Origin: Fidelibacterota bacterium
GTDB lineage: Bacteria; Fidelibacterota; Fidelibacteria; Fidelibacterales; Fidelibacteraceae
Direction of reading: 5' to 3'
Length of the DNA stretch: 6,593 bases
Assembly: GCA_030629925.1 (NCBI GenBank)
Contig: DAOVOB010000065.1
Location: 1-6,593, forward strand
The notes under the pieces are model-generated. The model was not told the origin of the DNA and did not search any database. It saw only the letters and a list, made by a program, of their open reading frames with translations. Position numbers and translations under genes: made by a program. How positions within the stretch are numbered: position 1 is the stretch's first letter; the number at the start of each line of letters is the position of its first letter. Shown one piece after another: positions 1-5,799 of this stretch.

Positions 1-38
1 TATCACATTGTTTTCGAATTATTATAAGTATTAATGGA

Positions 39-470
39 TTATTGTTGTCGATTTTTCACATTTATTGAAAAATACTTATCTATGCTTTGGGATAGGCGTT
101 TTGCAAGGTATCTGCCAAGGAACCCGCCAAGGACTAAACCAACACATCCGGCGAGGAATTGGAGTAATTCTTTCGGAATATTGGTTTCTGGGAAAAATTG
201 TCCAAGAAGTATACCGGCAATAAAAAATACCAAAGGTATTCCGTATGCAAGAAGTGATGTCTTGGTCAAAATATTCGCCTTTTCTTCAATTTCAACCTCA
301 TCCCCTACATTCAAGTCATCTCGATCATTTAAGATAATCTGCGCATCAGCACAATCTTTTTTTCCACACAAAGCATGCGCGGCACATCCTTTACACGCGG
401 ATGTGTCTTCTTCGATCCGAATATAGACCTTGGCATTCTTTTTTTCAGTGATAATTCCGTTTGTTGGCAT
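39..470 (-). CDS. rseC: RseC-family (SoxR-reducing system) membrane protein
   Basis: This 143-residue protein matches the RseC/MucC family layout. The N-terminal soluble part carries a cysteine cluster at C26, C29, C35 and C40 (CKGCAAHALC, then KKDC). Two hydrophobic segments follow at about residues 68-90 and 103-122, and the end is basic. In Escherichia coli, RseC works with the Rsx (Rnf-like) complex in keeping SoxR reduced, and RseC-like genes often sit beside rnf genes in other phyla. Its position just downstream of rnfB supports a role tied to the Rnf complex, but its biochemical role here is inferred. It begins with ATG at 470. The 20 bases before it show no Shine-Dalgarno sequence, unlike the rnf genes, and a palindromic repeat lies in the 70-bp gap to rnfB. 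It may be read through from rnfB or have its own weak promoter. Confidence 0.88.
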   Translation of the reverse strand: MPTNGIITEKKNAKVYIRIEEDTSACKGCAAHALCGKKDCADAQIILNDRDDLNVGDEVEIEEKANILTKTSLLAYGIPLVFFIAGILLGQFFPETNIPKELLQFLAGCVGLVLGGFLGRYLAKRLSQSIDKYFSINVKNRQQ

Positions 471-507
471 TTGATTGAATGTTGGTTTATGGGTTTTAGA
501 TTATGAA

Positions 508-534
508 TAGAGACGCAAAATATTGCGTCTCTAC
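508..534. repeat. Palindromic repeat, copy 1 (rnfB-rseC gap)
   Basis: An interrupted palindrome with 11-bp perfect arms: TAGAGACGCAA at 508-518 and its reverse complement at 523-533. The four-base centre AATA has one non-pairing position. The stretch 508-534 matches 5707-5733 at 25 of 27 positions. It starts 7 bp after the rnfB stop codon on the transcribed strand. No T-run follows the hairpin on either strand, so it is not a standard intrinsic terminator. It looks like a dispersed REP-like or MITE-like intergenic element. Confidence 0.8.
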
Positions 535-540
535 ATTATA

Positions 541-1386
541 TTATTCTTCAGCTTCCTTTTCAGGAATGGGTTTGGGTTTTCTTGGTTTCTTTTTATGTTC
601 AATGGCTTTGGTCGGACAAACAGTTGCACACAACCCGCAATGCTTACATTTTTCGTAATCGATCACGGCCAGATTATCGATCACATGGATAGCATCGAAG
701 GGACATTTTCTTTCACAGGCACCACAAGCGATACATGCTTTTGTACAAACCTTAGTCGCATAACGCCCGATATCATGATTCTTGCAAAGCACTTTTGTTC
801 GATGAGACAGCGGGTGCATTTCCATTATATCACGAGGACAAACATTCACACATTCACCACAGGCAACACATTTCTCAGGATCAATGACAGGTAAACGATT
901 CTCTGAAATAATAATAGCACCGAATTGACAAGCTGCAGCACAATCACCGAGTCCCAAACAACCGAATTCACATAATTTTTTGCCACCCGAAACCAGCGTA
1001 GCTGCAATACAGGATTGTGCGCCTTGATATTCACCTTGATAAGCGATCTCTTCCATTCCGCCCTGGCACTGACATTGTGCAACTTCTTTTTCGGCAACGT
1101 TGACCTCCACGCCCATGATCTTTGCGACCAATTCAGCCACATCGGCACCACCGACCGGACAACCATTAACAGGCGCTTCACCTTTAACAACGCCATCCGC
1201 AAAGGCCGAACAACCGGGATAACCACAACCGCCACAATTAGCATTGGGAATCACATCCATGATCTCGGTAACACGAGGGTCTTCTTCAACATGTAATTTC
1301 TTGTTCGCGATCGCCAGTATAACGGCAAATAGTAAACCCAATCCACCCATACTTCCTGCTGCGATCAATATTGATTGTATATCCAT
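541..1386 (-). CDS. rnfB: RnfB, polyferredoxin subunit of the Rnf complex
   Basis: RnfB is the expected entry point for electrons from reduced ferredoxin. The 281-residue protein starts with a membrane anchor (about 5-27). The Rnf-type N-terminal iron-sulfur domain follows, with C51, C54, C59 and C76 (CGGCGYPGC motif). A middle segment has C105, C107 and C126. Four ferredoxin-like cysteine sets come next: C139/C143/C149/C153, C173/C176/C179/C183, C218/C221/C224/C228 and C247/C250/C253/C257. This is larger than the roughly 190-residue RsxB of E. coli, which has fewer sites, and resembles RnfB of fermentative anaerobes. The C-terminus (264-281) is rich in lysine, proline and glutamate. The ATG at 1386 lies 9 bp after the rnfA stop, with an AGGAAG ribosome binding site at 1391-1396. 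It is the last rnf gene of the operon. Confidence 0.97.
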   Translation of the reverse strand: MDIQSILIAAGSMGGLGLLFAVILAIANKKLHVEEDPRVTEIMDVIPNANCGGCGYPGCSAFADGVVKGEAPVNGCPVGGADVAELVAKIMGVEVNVAEKEVAQCQCQGGMEEIAYQGEYQGAQSCIAATLVSGGKKLCEFGCLGLGDCAAACQFGAIIISENRLPVIDPEKCVACGECVNVCPRDIMEMHPLSHRTKVLCKNHDIGRYATKVCTKACIACGACERKCPFDAIHVIDNLAVIDYEKCKHCGLCATVCPTKAIEHKKKPRKPKPIPEKEAEE

Positions 1387-1395
1387 TCGTCTTCC

Positions 1396-1968
1396 TTAAA
1401 TTATTCCTGCAAATCCCATAAAGGCCAAAGCAAGGCTTCCGGCAATGATCATCGTAATGGCAGCACCTTGAAATGATTTAGGCACATCCACCAATTCCAA
1501 TTCTTCACGAATACCGGCCATAATGACCAATGCCAGAGTAAAACCAATACCGGCACCAACACCGTAGATCAGCGTTTCCATAAAATTATATTCTTTCAGA
1601 ACAGCCGTTAAAGCAAGTCCCAAGATCGCACAGTTTGTTGTGATCAAGGGCAAGAATATTCCCAAAGCATCATAAAGTGGCTTGGAGACCTTCTTGATAA
1701 ACATTTCAACAAATTGCACCAATGAAGCAATAACAAGAATAAAAGCTACATACTGCAATATTTGCAGATCGAAGGGAACCAATATAAGGTTATAGATCAA
1801 CCATGTCACCATCGCAGCGATCACCATTACAAAGGTAGTTGCCATTCCCATGCTGAAAGAGGAATCAACTTTCTTAGAAACTCCCACAAAAGGGCAAATT
1901 CCAAGAAATTGCTGCAATACAAAGTTATTGATCAGCGCAGCACCGATAAAGATTACGAGTAAATTCAT
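1396..1968 (-). CDS. rnfA: RnfA, membrane subunit of the Rnf complex
   Basis: The 190-residue, highly hydrophobic protein is close to the usual RnfA length (about 190) and has about six membrane segments. RnfA and its paralogue RnfE pair in inverted orientation in the membrane. In the related Na+-NQR (NqrE/NqrD) and in Rnf, cysteines from both ligate an intramembrane iron-sulfur centre. The matching residues here are C25 in LGICPFVGVSK and C113 in TTNCAILG. The ATG at 1968 overlaps the rnfE stop in an ATGA arrangement (1965-1968). It is preceded by a strong AAGGAGG at 1974-1980, inside the rnfE coding sequence. This indicates translation coupled to rnfE. All expected conserved blocks are present. 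Confidence 0.97.
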   Translation of the reverse strand: MNLLVIFIGAALINNFVLQQFLGICPFVGVSKKVDSSFSMGMATTFVMVIAAMVTWLIYNLILVPFDLQILQYVAFILVIASLVQFVEMFIKKVSKPLYDALGIFLPLITTNCAILGLALTAVLKEYNFMETLIYGVGAGIGFTLALVIMAGIREELELVDVPKSFQGAAITMIIAGSLALAFMGFAGII

Positions 1969-2570
1969 GCTTTCCTCCTTGCATTGATCCAGTTAGCACC
2001 TGCGATCAAGCATCCCAGCGTAATAAAGGCACCCGGCGCCTGAGTCATAACTCCCCATTCCGCAAAACTTTCCCACATAACTCTCATGCCAAACAATGTA
2101 CCTGATCCCAGGATCTCACGGATTGAACTTAAGACCAATAGGGTTATAGTAAATCCAAGACCCATGCCCATGGCATCAAGTAAAGAGCGGCCTATACCGT
2201 TCTTTGAGGCAAAAGCTTCCTGGCGACCAAGGATCATACAGTTCACAATAATAAGTGGAATAAAGGGTCCGAGACTTTTTGAGATATCGGGAACGAAAGC
2301 GGCTAGAAAACGATCGGCTATTGTTACAAATGTTGCAATGATCACAATGTAGGCTGCAATGCGAACCTGACCGGGTATCATTTTACGAAACATTGAGACT
2401 AAAAAACTTGAGCAAAGTAAAACAAACGTCGCTGCCAATCCCATGGCAAGTCCATTCTCCGCAGAGGACGTTACAGCCAGCGTCGGACAAAGTCCAAGCA
2501 ACTGAACCAAAACAGGATTCTCATCCCATATCCCTTTTATTAATTCTTGTATTGCGGTTTTTTCTTTCAT
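1965..2570 (-). CDS. rnfE: RnfE, membrane subunit of the Rnf complex
   Basis: Paralogue and membrane partner of RnfA, with about six hydrophobic segments. The expected iron-sulfur ligands are C28 in LGLCPTLAV and C111 in IVNCMILGR, mirroring the RnfA motifs. I place the start at the ATG at 2570 (MKEKTAIQELIKG, 201 residues), because GGAG at 2578-2581 lies 7 bases upstream. An in-frame TTG at 2588 would add only six residues and would put that ribosome binding site inside the gene. The MKEK-type start also fits the family. The gap to rnfG is 24 bp, and the stop overlaps the rnfA start by 4 bp. The C-terminus ends in a basic NARRKA, encoded by the bases that also form the rnfA ribosome binding site. 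Confidence 0.96.
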   Translation of the reverse strand: MKEKTAIQELIKGIWDENPVLVQLLGLCPTLAVTSSAENGLAMGLAATFVLLCSSFLVSMFRKMIPGQVRIAAYIVIIATFVTIADRFLAAFVPDISKSLGPFIPLIIVNCMILGRQEAFASKNGIGRSLLDAMGMGLGFTITLLVLSSIREILGSGTLFGMRVMWESFAEWGVMTQAPGAFITLGCLIAGANWINARRKA

Positions 2571-2577
2571 TTTTATT

Positions 2578-2581
2578 CTCC
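2578..2581 (-). promoter_or_regulatory. Ribosome binding site of rnfE (decides its start)
   Basis: GGAG on the minus strand, 7 bases before the ATG at 2570. It favours that ATG over the in-frame TTG at 2588, which lies upstream of the site. Confidence 0.7.
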
Positions 2582-2594
2582 AAGGCAAGAATTA

Positions 2595-3170
2595 TTATTC
2601 GCCTATTATTGCCTTCGCGGCTTTGATCTGTTTATTTAAAATATCTACGATAGCAGCTGATGATATAGTAGCTCCGGTAATGGCTTGAACCTCTGTATCT
2701 TTTGATGGTTTTGCATTCTTGACATATGTAATAGCCGGATTAATTTTCAAGCCTTTGAATTGATCCATAAACCATGTGGGATGCTCTTTATTTGAAGGGT
2801 CCTTCTCGATCTTCGTCCCCAGTCCGGGGGTTTCAACTTGTGAAATGATCTTGGCGGCAATGATCTCAGAAAAATCGGCCGTAACACCCACCATTACCAC
2901 TAATTCGCTCTGGTAGCCTCCACCGGAAACTTGAAATGCATAAGCGACAACCTTGTTGTTTTTAGTGGCTTTGTAATAAGTCAGGTTATTTTTTTCCAGC
3001 GTTTCAACCTTAACATTATCAGGTAGTACCTCAGAAACAGCTTCTTTTTTCAGCTGATTCTGGTAAGCTTCGATTCTTGGCTTAGTATAAGTATCCAGCA
3101 CGGCCAATACACCACCCGAGATGACGGTGATCAAAGTCAGTACAATAATTATTTTTGCGGTACTATTCAT
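2595..3170 (-). CDS. rnfG: RnfG, covalent-flavin subunit of the Rnf complex
   Basis: The 191-residue protein has one N-terminal membrane helix (about 6-25) and an outward-facing FMN-binding domain. The FMN attachment motif is TGATISS (165-171), with T168 as the expected threonine for a phosphoester-linked FMN, as in RnfG and NqrC. The family block ETPGLG at 113-118 is also present. It is expected to relay electrons between the RnfA/E iron-sulfur centre and RnfD. Its ATG shares one base with the rnfD stop (TAATG at 3170), and an AGGAAG site (3176-3181) lies inside the end of rnfD, so translation is probably coupled. The length is normal and no key residue is missing. Confidence 0.97.
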   Translation of the reverse strand: MNSTAKIIIVLTLITVISGGVLAVLDTYTKPRIEAYQNQLKKEAVSEVLPDNVKVETLEKNNLTYYKATKNNKVVAYAFQVSGGGYQSELVVMVGVTADFSEIIAAKIISQVETPGLGTKIEKDPSNKEHPTWFMDQFKGLKINPAITYVKNAKPSKDTEVQAITGATISSAAIVDILNKQIKAAKAIIGE

Positions 3171-4264
3171 TATTTCTTCCTCTCTACCTGGATCTCACCA
3201 AAATATTTAGGTCGCGTCCAGCGGTTCAAAAGCGGAACCAGTCCATTCATGAACAGAATTGAATACATGACACCTTCCGGCAATCCTCCCCATACACGTA
3301 TCACTATAAGTACAACACCCATGCCAATACCATATATCCAGGTCCCAAGTGGGGTAACCGGAGATGTTACCATGTCGGTTGCCATAAAGAAGGCCCCCAG
3401 GATCAAACCACCCGAGAAAACCATAAATAAAGGATTGGGATAAACTTCCGGGTTAACCAGCCATAAAATACCTGAAAACACAAAAACCGTACCAATATAG
3501 CTTAGGGGAATTCGCCAGTCAGCATATTTCAAGATGACCAGTATTATTCCACCGATCAATAATGCGATCGCAGACGTTTCACCGATACATCCTCCAACAT
3601 TTCCAAGTAACAAATCCCGGACAGGTGTTTCAAATTTATCGGGAGAAAAGAATTGTCCCAATGGCGTTGCGCCACTAACAGCATCAACACCCGCGAAAGC
3701 CGGCAAAGTCCATGTTGTGATCTTAACAGGAAAACTTGCTTGCAGAAAAGCACGACCCAATAAAGCCGGATTGAAAATATTAGCACCCAAACCACCAAAA
3801 ACCTGTTTACCGAAAACAATAGCAACCACTGCGCCAAGAGCCGTTCCCGCGATGGGGAAAGATGGCGGAAGTGTCATTGCTAAAAGAATACCGGTCAAGA
3901 TCGCTGATCCATCATCAATGGTTAGTCCGGTCTTCATGATCTTATTGCATACATACTCAGCGACCATAGCAGCAAAAATAGCTACCAGGATCGTTACCAT
4001 AGCCTTTGTACCAAAAAGAAGAAGAGATACAATAATAGCAGGTAAAAGAGCGGCAATAACTGTATACATTATTCGTGGTACGGAGTGCTTCCCTTTATTA
4101 TGCGGAGCTGGAGCCACGATAGTCATACGGTCTGATTTAAACAAGCGGCGACGAGGATCCGGTTTTGGTTTTTCCTCAATCGGCTTTTTTATTTCTTTTT
4201 CCGGACTTGCTTCTATTTTTACTTCTTTTTTCAACTCTTCCGGAGCAGACTTTTGTTCTGTCAT
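3170..4264 (-). CDS. rnfD: RnfD, covalent-flavin membrane subunit of the Rnf complex
   Basis: A 364-residue membrane protein of the RnfD/NqrB family, with many hydrophobic segments from about residue 63 onward. The flavin attachment motif is SGATPLG (197-203), with T200 the expected FMN-bearing threonine. Other family blocks include DDGSAILTGILLAMTLPP (117-134) and NPALLGRAFLQ. RnfD is thought to take part in ion translocation and electron transfer between RnfG and RnfC. The N-terminus carries about 40 hydrophilic residues rich in lysine, glutamate and proline before the conserved start of the family, which is absent from short homologues such as E. coli RsxD. The ATG at 4264 overlaps the rnfC stop in an ATGA arrangement. 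AAGGAG at 4270-4275 supports this start, so the extension is probably translated. Confidence 0.97.
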   Translation of the reverse strand: MTEQKSAPEELKKEVKIEASPEKEIKKPIEEKPKPDPRRRLFKSDRMTIVAPAPHNKGKHSVPRIMYTVIAALLPAIIVSLLLFGTKAMVTILVAIFAAMVAEYVCNKIMKTGLTIDDGSAILTGILLAMTLPPSFPIAGTALGAVVAIVFGKQVFGGLGANIFNPALLGRAFLQASFPVKITTWTLPAFAGVDAVSGATPLGQFFSPDKFETPVRDLLLGNVGGCIGETSAIALLIGGIILVILKYADWRIPLSYIGTVFVFSGILWLVNPEVYPNPLFMVFSGGLILGAFFMATDMVTSPVTPLGTWIYGIGMGVVLIVIRVWGGLPEGVMYSILFMNGLVPLLNRWTRPKYFGEIQVERKK

Positions 4265-5595
4265 GCTTTCTCCTTTGCCTTTTTCGCTTCTTCCTGAACT
4301 CTGATCTTACCTACCTTGATCCATTGTACTATTGGAATATTTGCCGGACATACAAAGGAGCATGATCCGCATTCAATACAATCCATGATGCCGAATTCTT
4401 CAAGTTTTTTGACTTCTTTTGCCTGGGAGAATTTCGACAAACGCAAGGGCATTAGATCCATGGGACAGGTGCGCACACAGGCTCCACAGCGAATACAGGG
4501 AAATGTACTTAATTCTTCAACAAGTTCACCGGTAACGGCAACGATACCGCTGCTTCCTTTTACAACCGGTGATTCAAGATGATATTGGGTCATCCCCATC
4601 ATGGGACCGCCCATAAAAATACGGTAAACATCATCTTTGACGTTTCCGCAAGACTCAAATAAGTTTTTAAACGGTGTGCCGAGACGAGCCATAAGATTTT
4701 TAGGCTCGTTAACACCATCACCCGTTACCGTAATGACACGCTGGATCAAGGGCTTTGATTCCGTAATAGCTTCTGCAACAGCAAAAGCGGTAGCCACATT
4801 GTTCACAACCACACCGACATCCATAGGAAGTTTACTGAAAGGTACTTTGCGTTTTAAGACAGAGTAGATCAGCATTTTTTCTGCGCCCTGAGGGTATTTT
4901 ACTTTCAAAGGAACAACGGTGAAAGAATAGCCAAGTTCAACAACACGTTTTTGCATTTGAGCAATGGCTTCGGGCTTATTATTTTCAATTCCGATGTAGC
5001 CTTTTTTTACATCCAGTATATGCATCATGATCGCCATGCCAAGCAAGATCTTGTCAGTCTCTTCAACCATCAAGCGATCATCGGATGTCAGATAAGGTTC
5101 ACATTCCACACCATTTAAGATGAAGGAATCAATAGCTTTATCTTCAGGGGGATTTAATTTTACATGGGTTGGGAAAGTTGCTCCACCAAGACCTACAAGT
5201 CCGGCATTACGAATAGTTTCCAGTAATTTTTCTTTTGGGGCCCATTTCCAATCATCGACCTTTTCAAGGAGTTCCCACTCCTCTTCTCCTTCACGATGGA
5301 TATGGATCATGGTTGCGCGCATGCCAAGAGGATGGTAATATTTTTCAATATCTTTAACAACACCGGTAATGCTTGAATGAACAGGTGCAGAAACATAGGC
5401 GCTTGTGTTGGCAATGATCTGCCCCGTCTTGACCTTATCGCCCTTTTGGACCAAGGGCTCGCAGGTAACACCAATATGTTGTTGCAGCGGGATATAAACA
5501 TCATCCGGCAGAGGCAAAGTCTCTATGGCCTTGTCATGACTGAAATACTTGTAATCTTCAGGGTGAAGACCTTTTTTAAATGTCGATAGCTTCAA
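4261..5595 (-). CDS. rnfC: RnfC, NADH/FMN-binding subunit of the Rnf complex
   Basis: A 444-residue peripheral subunit at the cytoplasmic face, where electrons meet NAD(H). The N-terminal region has the RnfC start MKLSTFKKGLHP, a barrel-sandwich-like segment with APVHSSITG (70-78) and a glycine-rich nucleotide/FMN block GLVGLGGATFPTHVKL (132-147), followed by NGVECEPYLTSDDR (161-174). Two [4Fe-4S] sets lie near the end: C367/C370/C373/C377 and C406/C409/C412/C416. The C-terminal 15 residues are rich in lysine and glutamate. The start is TTG at 5595: there is no in-frame ATG between it and an upstream in-frame stop, the family begins exactly here, and GGGAG lies 7 bases upstream. It is the first gene of the operon, and its stop overlaps the rnfD start by 4 bp. 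Confidence 0.97.
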   Translation of the reverse strand: MKLSTFKKGLHPEDYKYFSHDKAIETLPLPDDVYIPLQQHIGVTCEPLVQKGDKVKTGQIIANTSAYVSAPVHSSITGVVKDIEKYYHPLGMRATMIHIHREGEEEWELLEKVDDWKWAPKEKLLETIRNAGLVGLGGATFPTHVKLNPPEDKAIDSFILNGVECEPYLTSDDRLMVEETDKILLGMAIMMHILDVKKGYIGIENNKPEAIAQMQKRVVELGYSFTVVPLKVKYPQGAEKMLIYSVLKRKVPFSKLPMDVGVVVNNVATAFAVAEAITESKPLIQRVITVTGDGVNEPKNLMARLGTPFKNLFESCGNVKDDVYRIFMGGPMMGMTQYHLESPVVKGSSGIVAVTGELVEELSTFPCIRCGACVRTCPMDLMPLRLSKFSQAKEVKKLEEFGIMDCIECGSCSFVCPANIPIVQWIKVGKIRVQEEAKKAKEKA

Positions 5596-5602
5596 TGTTT
5601 TT

Positions 5603-5607
5603 CTCCC
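5603..5607 (-). promoter_or_regulatory. Ribosome binding site of rnfC, serving a TTG start
   Basis: GGGAG on the minus strand, 7 bases before the TTG at 5595. It supports TTG as the rnfC start. The first G-run also overlaps an out-of-frame ATG (5607-5609) that opens a five-codon frame ending at 5592. Confidence 0.65.
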
Positions 5608-5645
5608 ATTGAAATGCGGTAAGTTTCTACCTAATTAACAATGCA

Positions 5646-5653
5646 CAAATATA
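5646..5653 (-). promoter_or_regulatory. Possible promoter -10/-7 element of the rnf operon
   Basis: The minus strand reads TATATTTG here, about 50 bases before the rnfC start. It fits the Bacteroidota-type -7 consensus TAnnTTTG and is also a fair sigma-70 -10 (TATATT). I find no convincing -33 or -35 element at the right distance, so this is a tentative call based on one motif and its position. Confidence 0.35.
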
Positions 5654-5703
5654 GCGAAAAGGGTGTTGAATTCCATTGAGTTTTTGAAGAATTTATTATG
5701 ATG

Positions 5704-5735
5704 TTGTAGAGACGCAAGATCTTGCGTCTCTACAA
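5704..5735. repeat. Palindromic repeat, copy 2 (upstream of rnfC)
   Basis: A perfect 32-bp palindrome centred between 5719 and 5720, with AGATCT at its middle and GTAGAGACGCAA arms. The part 5707-5733 matches copy 1 (508-534) at 25 of 27 positions. The two differences are both in the central four bases, where G and C here pair while A and A there do not. It lies between the terminator of the upstream gene and the probable rnf promoter. No T-run follows it on the minus strand. Confidence 0.85.
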
Positions 5736-5758
5736 AAACAATAAAAATAGCAAATAAC

Positions 5759-5785
5759 AAAAAGGCGATCAATGATCGCCTTTTT
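5759..5785 (-). terminator. Intrinsic terminator of the upstream secreted-protein gene
   Basis: A perfect 12-bp stem with a three-base loop: the core is GGCGATC / GATCGCC, flanked by five A and five T. On the minus strand it ends in a TTTTTGTT tract, starting 15 bases after the stop codon at 5800-5802. The A/T flanks make it symmetric, so it could also act on the plus strand. It separates the upstream gene from the rnf operon. Confidence 0.9.
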
Positions 5786-5799
5786 GTTTTAATCTATTG

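Noticed and set aside
1..38. Terminator or RNA downstream of the rseC-like gene
   Set aside because: The 38 bases available are AT-rich without a stable GC stem, and the window ends too soon to judge.
535..540. Perfect TATAAT on the minus strand just after the rnfB stop, as a promoter for rseC
   Set aside because: No -35 element is recognisable upstream, since that region is rnfB coding sequence. A start from it would fall inside the palindrome. The motif is likely chance in AT-rich DNA.
846..1244. Second minus-strand frame inside rnfB
   Set aside because: It lies wholly within rnfB in another frame. The rnfB frame carries all the cysteine motifs, and the alternative has no recognisable domain.
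2571..2588. TTG at 2588 as the rnfE start
   Set aside because: It has no ribosome binding site before it, while GGAG sits correctly before the ATG at 2570.
3534..4304. Long open frame on the plus strand antisense to rnfD
   Set aside because: Its translation shows no family features and is full of low-complexity Pro/Ile/Ala runs typical of the complement of a membrane protein gene. rnfD on the other strand is unmistakable.
508..5735. The two palindromes as CRISPR repeats or insertion-sequence ends
   Set aside because: There are only two copies, 5 kb apart, with no spacers, no transposase between them and no visible target-site duplication. The intervening genes are a normal housekeeping operon.
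5704..5735. Palindrome copy 2 as an intrinsic terminator
   Set aside because: No T-run follows the hairpin on the minus strand, and the plus strand reads A-rich after it. The real terminator of the upstream gene is at 5759-5785.
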